Assembly: GCA_035627955.1 (NCBI GenBank)
Contig: DASPKU010000012.1
Coordinates: forward strand, 186,001-250,000
Reading direction: 5' to 3'
Source: Phycisphaerales bacterium
Lineage (GTDB): Bacteria; Planctomycetota; Phycisphaerae; Phycisphaerales; UBA1924
Length of the DNA stretch: 64,000 bases
Position numbers and translations under genes: made by a program. The notes under the pieces were generated by a model. It did not search any database, had not been told where the DNA came from, and worked only from the letters and a program-made list of their open reading frames with translations. This document shows, piece after piece, positions 13,204 through 19,592 of the stretch (position 1 is the stretch's first letter; each line of letters opens with the position of its first letter).

Positions 13204-13749
13204 ATGCCCGCGATGCAGCAACCAACACTCCGCCGACGAGTCCCCGTCTCGCTGCTGGCGGTCATCACCGTGCTCGCTGCTCTCGCATGGTTCGTGAGCG
13301 CGTGGTGGGGAATCGCGCTCATGGACCTCGGCTGGCGCTGGTCACCCTCGCTCACCCGCGGCCAGCTGCGCCTCTACTTCCGCACCTACCCCGTCGACCA
13401 GCGCAACATCGACGTCATGACCGACAACCCCGCGACCTTGGGCCGCCTCGGCCCGCTATGGCTCGGCGCTGTCGACCGGCGCCCCATCCCGCGCTGGGAA
13501 ATGCTCCCCGAGCACGACCATGCTCGGACGGGCACGCGCATCGACCTGCCGGTCTGGCCTCTCCCGATCCTCACCGGGGCCGCTTGGTTCCTGCTGCGCC
13601 CGAAGCGTCAGCGGCCCCTCGGCGCGTGCGCCGCCTGCGGCTATGACCGCAGCACGATCCCTGCGTCGGCGCCGTGCCCCGAGTGCGGCAGGCTCACCGC
13701 AACGCCCGAATCTCAGAATGTGATTGCAGACCCCCGCCGTGCCCTTTAG
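13204..13749 (+). CDS. membrane protein with C-terminal zinc ribbon
   Basis: A relative of the gene at 12586: about 181 residues with an N-terminal membrane segment (LLAVITVLAALAWFVSAWW), a short extracytoplasmic domain, a second hydrophobic stretch (LPILTGAAWFLL), and the zinc ribbon CAACGYDRSTI...CPECG. The ATG at 13204 is preferred to the upstream frame start at 13168 because it leaves a normal basic N-terminus before the first membrane segment. The pair probably arose by duplication and divergence. Function is unknown. Confidence 0.75.
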   Translation: MPAMQQPTLRRRVPVSLLAVITVLAALAWFVSAWWGIALMDLGWRWSPSLTRGQLRLYFRTYPVDQRNIDVMTDNPATLGRLGPLWLGAVDRRPIPRWEMLPEHDHARTGTRIDLPVWPLPILTGAAWFLLRPKRQRPLGACAACGYDRSTIPASAPCPECGRLTATPESQNVIADPRRAL

Positions 13750-13875
13750 CATGGGCTCACGCAGGTCGACGTCGTGCACCAGGGCAACTACTCACTGTCG
13801 CTCACGATTCCATCGCCCGCGGCCGCGCTGCCGCTCGCGGCCTTGCCGCTCATCACGCGCCGCCGCGGGCGCTGA
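13750..13875 (+). pseudogene. remnant of a PEP-CTERM-like secreted protein tail
   Basis: A frame open between a TAG at 13747 and a TGA at 13873 reads VDVVHQGNYSLSL, then TIPSPAAALPLAALPLITRR and GR. It has the layout of a PEP-CTERM-like sorting signal: a small Pro/Ala motif, a hydrophobic helix and a final Arg cluster. No start codon or upstream domain fits in the space, so this looks like the broken 3' end of a lost gene. The similarity is by eye and the hydrophobic stretch is short. Confidence 0.4.
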
Positions 13876-13895
13876 CCATCCGTCCTGCGTTACCC

Positions 13896-13925
13896 AAAGC
13901 CCAGGGATCATGATCCCTGGGCTTT
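13896..13925. repeat. family C perfect palindrome, copy 2
   Basis: A perfect 30-base palindrome whose 26-base core is identical to copy 1 at 12501. It is followed by TTTCTTG, so it could act as a terminator here, but copy 1 is not in a terminator position. It ends 34 bases before the DinB-family gene start. Confidence 0.85.
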
Positions 13926-13959
13926 CTTGTTGATCCTGCCAGCGCGTTAGCATCTTCCC

Positions 13960-14481
13960 ATGCTCAACCCTGTGAAGATGTACGACTACCTCGCCCTTGC
14001 CCGCGGCCGCGTGCTCGACAAGGTGCGCACGCTCTCGCCCGAGGACTACACGCGCCAGTTCCCCATCGGCCTGGGCTCCCTCGCCCGCACGCTCACGCAC
14101 ATCATGGGCAGCGAGTGGTACTACGTGCAGCGGATGCTGGACCGCGAGGTGCCCGACTACTCCACGTGGCCGATCCAGGACGAGAAGCCGCCCGCGTTCG
14201 GCGTGCTCAACGAGCACTGGAAGGGCGTGGCCGACGGCACCCGCGCGGCCATCGCCACACTGAACGAAAACCACGGCTGGCACCGCGTCCTCGAGTACCG
14301 CTACACCGACGACCACGGCCGCCGCATGGTCAGCACCGCCACCCCCGCCGACCAGTTCACCCAGCTCTACCAGCACGAGGTCCACCATCGCGCGCAGGTG
14401 GTCAACATGCTCAAGCAGCTGGGCCACACCCTGGGCGACCTGGACTTCAACATGCTGATGTTCGCGCGAAGGCCGGAGTAA
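13960..14481 (+). CDS. DinB-family protein (putative metal-dependent four-helix protein)
   Basis: A 173-residue protein with the DinB fold pattern. A first-helix histidine lies in LARTLTHIMGSEWYYV (H47), and the paired histidines LYQHEVHHRAQVVNML near 140 give the classic three-His metal site of DinB/YfiT/BshA2-type proteins. Members bind Ni or Zn and include thiol transferases, but many are uncharacterised, so no specific reaction is assigned. The start ATG follows the family C palindrome closely. A degraded second copy of its C-terminus lies at 15561-15680, and a DUF1569-like member of the same superfamily at 14967. Confidence 0.88.
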   Translation: MLNPVKMYDYLALARGRVLDKVRTLSPEDYTRQFPIGLGSLARTLTHIMGSEWYYVQRMLDREVPDYSTWPIQDEKPPAFGVLNEHWKGVADGTRAAIATLNENHGWHRVLEYRYTDDHGRRMVSTATPADQFTQLYQHEVHHRAQVVNMLKQLGHTLGDLDFNMLMFARRPE

Positions 14482-14551
14482 GGGGGGGCTGATGAGGACG
14501 TAGAAGTGCGCCGTGGCTGAGTCTTGAAGCCGTAGGCCTCACCTCCAGTAG

Positions 14552-14593
14552 CCGGGGGTCAAGCGAGGAGTCCTCGACGAGCGCGACCCCCGG
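14552..14593. repeat. family B nested hairpin, copy 1
   Basis: An outer stem CCGGGGGTC / GACCCCCGG encloses a core AAGCGAGGAGTCCTCG followed by ACGAGCGC, itself able to fold. The same core plan with a different outer stem occurs at 25453-25488. It lies between the DinB-family gene and the convergent small zinc-ribbon gene. Confidence 0.7.
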
Positions 14594-14669
14594 TCCGCGG
14601 CGCCGACAATGCCTGCACCCCAAAGGGGTGCTCGTTGCTTCACCCGATGCGCCCGCCCGCCGCTCGCGC

Positions 14670-14891
14670 TCACGGCACACACGCGTACAGCAAGAACCCA
14701 AGCACCCCCACCACCATCGCTACCACCACGCAGTTCTGGATCAGCCGCTCCCGCCGCCCCGCCGCGGCCGCGCCGTCGAGCACCTCGCGCTCCTCCACCG
14801 CCCGCGCCCCGCACTCAGGGCACACCCCGCCCGCGCTCACGTGCGCGATGCTGTACCCGCAGTTGAAACAGCGCGGATGATCCGCCCCCAT
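14670..14891 (-). CDS. small zinc-ribbon membrane protein
   Basis: A 73-residue protein with inverted order relative to its neighbours. The zinc ribbon comes first (CFNCGYSIAHV...CPECGARA, residues 8-29), then a charged linker and one C-terminal membrane helix (VVVAMVVGVLGFLLYACV). It is a tail-anchored type with the ribbon probably in the cytoplasm. It is divergent from the DUF1569-like gene at 14967, with 75 bases between the starts. Function is unknown. Confidence 0.75.
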   Translation of the reverse strand: MGADHPRCFNCGYSIAHVSAGGVCPECGARAVEEREVLDGAAAAGRRERLIQNCVVVAMVVGVLGFLLYACVP

Positions 14892-14966
14892 GCAAAGAGA
14901 ATACTACCGAATGCACGATGGCCGCACGCCGCATCCGCCGCCAGGACTCCTAGCAAACAATCCCCC

Positions 14967-15518
14967 ATGCCCGCAACCGGTATCCCCGCCCTCGAGCGCC
15001 TCGTCGCCCGCCTGTTCATCCGCCGCTTCGTGCGCAACAACCCCGTCGAGCACGCCCCCATTCTCCTGCGCGACCAGCAGCGCACCCTCGCGGCCATGAT
15101 CGACCGCGCCGGCCCCGATGCCGAACGCCGCGTGCAGATCAAGCGCCTCCGCGGCCTCGAGCAATCCTCCACCAACTACTCGCTCGCGATGGTCGCCAGG
15201 CACCTCGCCATGATCAACCGCGACCTCGCCACCACCCTCTCGCACCTCAAGGCCGGCCGCCCCTGCCCCATCGTCGTCAGCACGGCCAACTACAAGCCCC
15301 CGCCCGACACCCGCGCTCCCGCCGCCATGCGCGAGCTCACCGACGCCAACGACGCCCTCGCCCGCGAGCTCGCCGACCCCGGCGCGATCCGCGCCAGCCG
15401 CGTGACCCACGTGCACCCGTGGTTCGGCCCGCTCTCGTGCGAGGTGTGGGCCTGCTTCGGCCCCTTCCACCAGGCCCTGCACCTGCGGCAGGCGGACGCC
15501 ATCGTCGCGGGTTTCTAA
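14967..15518 (+). CDS. DUF1569-like (DinB superfamily) protein
   Basis: About 183 residues from the ATG at 14967; the frame is open further upstream, but that part overlaps the opposite gene and has no protein-like composition. Helical throughout. The C-terminal THVHPWFGPLSCEVW plus a following H near the end matches the HPxFGxLSxxEW...H pattern of DUF1569 proteins, distant relatives of DinB. The central NYSLAMVARHLAMINRDL supplies a further candidate metal-binding histidine. The reaction is unknown. It is one of three DinB-like sequences within 2 kb. Confidence 0.75.
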   Translation: MPATGIPALERLVARLFIRRFVRNNPVEHAPILLRDQQRTLAAMIDRAGPDAERRVQIKRLRGLEQSSTNYSLAMVARHLAMINRDLATTLSHLKAGRPCPIVVSTANYKPPPDTRAPAAMRELTDANDALARELADPGAIRASRVTHVHPWFGPLSCEVWACFGPFHQALHLRQADAIVAGF

Positions 15519-15560
15519 GAGAGCCGATCGCGCGAGCGATCGGGCCCATGTTCGAGCAGT

Positions 15561-15680
15561 CCCTTGCAGCACGAGGTTCACCGCCACGCGCAGGCGATTG
15601 TCACGCCAAAGCAGATGAGCATCGTTCACAACGACCTGGACTTCAACACGCTAATGTTCACGCGGCCGGCGGAGCCCTGA
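15561..15680 (+). pseudogene. 3' remnant of a DinB-family gene
   Basis: The frame reads LQHEVHRHAQAIV, then HNDLDFNTLMFTRPA before a TGA at 15678. Aligned with the intact gene at 13960 (LYQHEVHHRAQVVNML, then GDLDFNMLMFARRPE) it is plainly the last 38 residues of a duplicate. The N-terminal three quarters are missing and no start is present. It shows that the DinB gene was duplicated locally and one copy decayed. Confidence 0.7.
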
Positions 15681-15720
15681 AACTGCAATCGGAGTGGCAC
15701 GCTGTTGATACCCTGAGCGA

Positions 15721-16227
15721 ATGAGCCGGCCGCGAGGTTGCTTCCACTGGCGCTGCGTACCCCCATCGGCCGCTGCGCTCATCGCTCTCCTCCTGCTAGC
15801 GGGCGTGTTCGGAGCACAACTGAGCATGGGCCGTTACGGGCTCGAGCTGAAACGCGGCACTCTGATCCTGGTTCATGCTACGCGCGATGTCGAGTGCCGC
15901 GGCGAGAAGTGGTTCTTTCCAGATTTCCCAAAGGTCACATTCGAGTTCCGTAGTTGGAGCGTCTGGCGCCCTCACCGGCAGACTCAGAGCGTCAGTTCAG
16001 CCCACATTCGACTGCCCCCATCGAGCGTCGATGCGATTGTCGTCCCCTTGTGGCCCTGGCTTGCAGTGACGCTTGTCGTCTGGATGGCCACAGCGGTTTG
16101 GATGAGGGTGCAATCCAGTGTCCGCGGACGGTGCGCGTCCTGCAGCTATGAACGTCGGGGTCTGCAGCCCGCCGCTCGATGCCCGGAGTGCGGCTCTATC
16201 CCGGACTCCGTCAAGCCTTCTTCCTGA
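15721..16227 (+). CDS. membrane protein with C-terminal zinc ribbon
   Basis: A 168-residue relative of the genes at 12586 and 13204: an N-terminal membrane segment (AALIALLLLAGVFGAQL), an extracytoplasmic domain of about 70 residues, a second hydrophobic segment (WPWLAVTLVVWMATAVWM), and the zinc ribbon CASCSYERRGL...CPECG. It is less GC-rich than the neighbouring genes. Its 3' end overlaps the convergent small membrane protein gene by 17 bases. Confidence 0.75.
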   Translation: MSRPRGCFHWRCVPPSAAALIALLLLAGVFGAQLSMGRYGLELKRGTLILVHATRDVECRGEKWFFPDFPKVTFEFRSWSVWRPHRQTQSVSSAHIRLPPSSVDAIVVPLWPWLAVTLVVWMATAVWMRVQSSVRGRCASCSYERRGLQPAARCPECGSIPDSVKPSS

Positions 16228-16498
16228 ACCGCTTCCGGCGCTCCTTGTCGCCCCCGCCGATCACCCCCAGGTCCAGCAGCACGCCCAATATCACGGCCGC
16301 CAAACCTAATCCGTGCACCCCACCCTGCGAGTTCACCGCCCACGCGTACGCCAGCGTCGTGAACGGCGCAAAGAAAAAGCCCAGGATCGGCCACAGCGCC
16401 GTCTGGAACGCCCGCCCCATGTAGTCCGTGAACAGGTACAGCAGCACCATCACGATGCGGGGGAAGAAGAACCCGATGATGGCGAAGAGGCAGGGCAT
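16211..16498 (-). CDS. small membrane protein, hypothetical
   Basis: A 95-residue protein with three hydrophobic segments (about 5-23, 38-56 and 66-82) and a basic C-terminal tail (KERRKRFRKK), which by the positive-inside rule should be cytoplasmic. The family is not recognised. It starts right beside the inverted purine repeat at 16501 and is the next gene downstream of pgpA on the same strand; the repeat separates them. Confidence 0.65.
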   Translation of the reverse strand: MPCLFAIIGFFFPRIVMVLLYLFTDYMGRAFQTALWPILGFFFAPFTTLAYAWAVNSQGGVHGLGLAAVILGVLLDLGVIGGGDKERRKRFRKKA

Positions 16499-16500
16499 AG

Positions 16501-16610
16501 GAAAAGCGGAAAGCGGAAACCGGAAAGCGGAGCAAGACTGTTGATGAGTCTACAAGCGGGTACGCGCCACGCCACGTTCTTCCGCTTTCCGCTTTCTGAT
16601 TTCCGCTTTC
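16501..16610. repeat. inverted arms of a GGAAAGC-type short tandem repeat
   Basis: The left arm (16501-16532) is a run of GCGGAAA units; the right arm (16580-16610) is its near-perfect reverse complement. The arms are about 48 bases apart and can form a long imperfect hairpin. The right arm runs into the pgpA stop codon. A second element of the same design with a different unit (GGAAGTC) lies on the other side of pgpA. Confidence 0.75.
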
Positions 16611-17124
16611 ACATCCAAAGCCGCACCACCACCCACGTCACCACCGCCGCGTACACGCCCGCGACGAGGTCGTCGATCAGCACCCCCCATCCCGCGTACA
16701 GCCGCTGCAACCCCCGCGCCGGCGGCGGTTTTACGATGTCCATCACGCGGAACGCGACGAAGGCCGTGAGCAGCGCCAGCAGCGCATCGGACCATTCCGG
16801 GTACCACACCGGCAGCACCAGCAGCGGCAGGCACTGCCCCGCCGTCTCGTCCGCCACGGCCTGCGACGGGTCCTTCTCCCCGAACCGCGCCTCCGCCCCA
16901 TCCCCCTGCGCGACGCACGCGTAGCAGAACGCCACCAGCACGATCAGCAGCGCGAGCACGTACAACCCGCGCACGAGCGGGGCGTGCTCCGCCCCCACCA
17001 CCCGCGCCACAAAGAAGAACGCCCCCGCCAGCAGCACCGGCGGCAAAGACCCCCACGTTCCCGACGCCGGCCACATGTGGCCGAGCCCGAACACCGTGAT
17101 CCAGTTGACGCGGGGGCGGTTCAT
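16609..17124 (-). CDS. pgpA: phosphatidylglycerophosphatase A
   Basis: A 171-residue membrane phosphatase that removes the phosphate from phosphatidylglycerophosphate to give phosphatidylglycerol. Family motifs are present: GLGHMWPASGTWGSL at the N-terminus, ADETAGQ near 90 (metal-binding Asp/Glu), FRVMDIVKPPPARGLQ near 125, and GWGVLIDDLVAGVY with the paired aspartates near 150. It has four hydrophobic segments. It lies just downstream of pgsA on the same strand, so the last two steps of phosphatidylglycerol synthesis are adjacent, separated only by an inverted repeat. Confidence 0.92.
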   Translation of the reverse strand: MNRPRVNWITVFGLGHMWPASGTWGSLPPVLLAGAFFFVARVVGAEHAPLVRGLYVLALLIVLVAFCYACVAQGDGAEARFGEKDPSQAVADETAGQCLPLLVLPVWYPEWSDALLALLTAFVAFRVMDIVKPPPARGLQRLYAGWGVLIDDLVAGVYAAVVTWVVVRLWM

Positions 17125-17142
17125 CGGCGGAGACTAGCGGAT

Positions 17143-17230
17143 GGAAGTCGGAAGTGCGAAGTCGGAAGTCGGAACAGGAAAACGCACCCGTCGGCGTTAC
17201 TCCGACTTCCCACTTCCGACTTCCGACTTC
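17143..17230. repeat. inverted arms of a GGAAGTC-type short tandem repeat
   Basis: Left arm 17143-17174 (GGAAGTC units) and right arm 17200-17230 (reverse complement) surround a 25-base loop with AACGCACCCGTCGGCG. The right arm supplies the last ten or so codons and the stop of pgsA (SKSEVGSGKSE). Confidence 0.75.
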
Positions 17231-17934
17231 GACAACACCCCTAATCCCTTCACCACGTACGGCACCCCCGAGATCACCGTCACCACCACCGTCGCCCACA
17301 CCGCCAGATCAATCACCCGCCGCCACACATACCCCTCGCGCACCTCCGTGATCCCCAGCATCACCAGGATGAACGGGATCACGCACGCCTGCAGGATCAT
17401 CTTCGCCTTCCCGCTCCACCCCGCGGAGAAGTCCACCCCATCCTCCTCCGCCACCGCGCGAATCGACGTCACCAGCAGCTCCCGCGCCAGGATCACCACC
17501 ACCATCCACGGCAGGACCCCGCTCACCTGGAAGTGCGACCCGTCCCCCTTCTCCAGGGCGAACTGCGGCCCCGCCAGCATCACGAACGCGCCCACGACCA
17601 GCACTTTGTCCGCGAACGGGTCCATCACCCGCCCGAACTTGCTCACCACGTGCCACCGCCGTGCCAGCGGCCCGTCCAGCGCATCAGTCAGTGCCGCCAG
17701 CCCGAACAACGCCGCGGCGATCAGGTACCGCCACACCGGCTGCTTGGGCGTCACCAGCAGGTCCCGCACCGGGTAGCTCCACACCGCCAGCTGCACAAAG
17801 AACGCCACCGCGATCACAAGCCGCAACGCCGTCAGGGCATTGGGCACCCACCGCCGGTACGTCAGCTCCGGGGCGAGCGCGGCAGGATGGTCAACCGGCG
17901 CAACCGCCGGCGGTGTCGTCGTCACAGCGCTCAT
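17197..17934 (-). CDS. pgsA: CDP-diacylglycerol-glycerol-3-phosphate 3-phosphatidyltransferase
   Basis: A 245-residue CDP-alcohol phosphatidyltransferase that makes phosphatidylglycerophosphate from CDP-diacylglycerol and glycerol-3-phosphate. The signature D-G-x2-A-R-x8-G-x3-D-x3-D is intact in TDALDGPLARRW then VSKFGRVMDPFADKV. It has five to six membrane segments, and an N-terminal 30-residue extension carries no motif. The ATG at 17934 is chosen over the longer frame to 18027, which adds only polar, unconserved sequence. The final residues SKSEVGSGKSE come from an inserted short repeat, which must be tolerated because it lies after the last helix. Confidence 0.92.
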   Translation of the reverse strand: MSAVTTTPPAVAPVDHPAALAPELTYRRWVPNALTALRLVIAVAFFVQLAVWSYPVRDLLVTPKQPVWRYLIAAALFGLAALTDALDGPLARRWHVVSKFGRVMDPFADKVLVVGAFVMLAGPQFALEKGDGSHFQVSGVLPWMVVVILARELLVTSIRAVAEEDGVDFSAGWSGKAKMILQACVIPFILVMLGITEVREGYVWRRVIDLAVWATVVVTVISGVPYVVKGLGVLSKSEVGSGKSE

Positions 17935-18143
17935 CCTATGGAGTATGCCCCGCAACTCCTCATCCGCCGTCCGATTGTCGTCAGGTTGTCGGTAACCCCG
18001 CCCACGCCGCGCCGGCACACCCCTCACCCTCTGGCCCGGTTGCCGCCCTCGCCCCCACCCTCTATCCTCTCACCCTCACTCGCCCGGCCAGAGGGCCAGA
18101 GTGCGCGCTCCAGCCGCGACGGCTGGGTCTCGGGGTCCGCTCT

Positions 18144-19175
18144 TTGGGTTCCATCATCCACCCTGCCATCTTCTTCGCCGTGCTGGTCCTGGGCAGCCTG
18201 GGCGTGTGCCTGGCCCTCCCCCGCCGCAAAGCGTCCCCGCAGCTCTTCGGCGCCCTCATCGCCGGTCTCGCCGGCGGCCTCCTGCTCATCGCCATGGGCA
18301 TCGCCGGGCGCGACCACCTCCCCAACATCTACTTCTACATCTTCTCCCTCATCGGCCTGGGCTCCGCCCTCCGCGTCATCACGCACCCAAGGCCCGTCTA
18401 CGCCGCCCTTTACTTCATCATGACCGTCCTGGCCTCGGCGGGCCTCTTCCTCATCCTCTCCGCCGAGTTCATGGCCTTCGCCCTCATCATCGTCTACGCC
18501 GGCGCCATCCTCATCACCTACCTCTTCGTCATCATGCTCGCCAGCCAGGCCCCCGAGGAGGGCGAAATCGAGGCCCTCGCCACCTACGACACCCAGGCCC
18601 GCGAGCCCATCGCCGCCACCGTCGTCGGCTTCCTCCTGCTCGCCGTCCTCACCACCATGATGTTCCGCGGCGTGCCGCAACTGCCGCTCCCCGGCCCGGT
18701 TGCGCCCAACGAGCTCCTCGCCCAGATGCCCCGCAAGGTCGAGAGCGTCCTCCGCAACAACCGCAACCCCGACACCGGCCAGCCCTACCTCAAAGCCGAC
18801 GGCACCATCCAGATCACCGAGGTCGCCCCCTCCCCGGCCCACCCCGCCGAGCCCCTCTTCATCACCATCAACAACCCCGGCGAGGAGCCGGTTGTCCTCG
18901 CCCAGGACAAGTGGCCCGAGGAGCTCACCGTCAAGAACGTCGAGGCCCTGGGCTTCGACCTCCTCCGCAACCACCCCGGCTCCATCGAGATCGCCGGCGT
19001 CATCCTCCTCATGGCCATGCTCGGCGCCGTCGTCCTCTCCCGCAAGCAGGTGCAGCTCGACGAAGACGCCAAGGCCAACCAGGCCCGCAAGCTCGCCCAG
19101 GACACCCTCGGCGGCGTCAACCCCGGCCTGGGCCGCTCCCCCCTCGAGTCCACCCACGCGGGAGGCACCCGTTGA
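18144..19175 (+). CDS. nuoJ: NADH-quinone oxidoreductase subunit J
   Basis: Membrane-arm subunit of complex I. Hydrophobic helices near residues 5-23, 32-49, 54-72, 81-103 and 148-166 include the conserved FMAFALIIVYAGAILITYLFVIML segment (split here as AFALIIVYAGAI and LFVIML). Oddly, a polar stretch of about 110 residues separates the usual fourth helix from the last one (SIEIAGVILLMAMLGAVVL), making it roughly 340 residues against the 170-200 of most NuoJ. No ATG precedes the first helix; TTG at 18144 is the best start, without a strong Shine-Dalgarno. It overlaps nuoK by the TTGA shared at 19172-19175. Confidence 0.9.
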   Translation: MGSIIHPAIFFAVLVLGSLGVCLALPRRKASPQLFGALIAGLAGGLLLIAMGIAGRDHLPNIYFYIFSLIGLGSALRVITHPRPVYAALYFIMTVLASAGLFLILSAEFMAFALIIVYAGAILITYLFVIMLASQAPEEGEIEALATYDTQAREPIAATVVGFLLLAVLTTMMFRGVPQLPLPGPVAPNELLAQMPRKVESVLRNNRNPDTGQPYLKADGTIQITEVAPSPAHPAEPLFITINNPGEEPVVLAQDKWPEELTVKNVEALGFDLLRNHPGSIEIAGVILLMAMLGAVVLSRKQVQLDEDAKANQARKLAQDTLGGVNPGLGRSPLESTHAGGTR

Positions 19176-19519
19176 TCAACCTCCTCGCCCAATCCGGCTT
19201 CCCCGACGCCATGCACGGCGTCACCCTCGCCCACTACCTCGTCGTCTCCGCCCTCCTCTTCGTCATCGGCCTCATCGGCTTCATCACCCGCCGCAACCTC
19301 ATCATCATGTTCCTCTGCACGGAGCTGATGTTCCAGGCCGCCGGCCTCGCCCTCATCGCCTTCGGCCGCTACCACCTCAACTTCACCGGCCAGACGTTCG
19401 TCATCTTCATCCTCACCGTCGCCGCGGCCGAGGCCGCCATGGCTCTCGCCCTCGTCGTCCTCCTCTTCCGCCGCAAGGAATCCCTCAACGCCGAAGAGTG
19501 GAACGAGCTCAAGGGATAA
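19172..19519 (+). CDS. nuoK: NADH-quinone oxidoreductase subunit K
   Basis: A 115-residue subunit with three membrane helices and the conserved glutamates of the proton path: E in FLCTELMFQAAGL and E in TVAAAEAAMALALVV. It ends RRKESLNAEEWNELKG. The start is TTG at 19172, supported by GGAGG at 19161-19165 and coupling to the nuoJ stop; the alternative ATG at 19211 would leave a shortened first helix. Confidence 0.93.
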   Translation: MINLLAQSGFPDAMHGVTLAHYLVVSALLFVIGLIGFITRRNLIIMFLCTELMFQAAGLALIAFGRYHLNFTGQTFVIFILTVAAAEAAMALALVVLLFRRKESLNAEEWNELKG

Positions 19520-19592
19520 CCACGTCCGCGCCTGACGAGCCCGGAGCGTCAGCGACGGGTCTTCCGACCGCCGCCCATCAGGACACGCTCGC

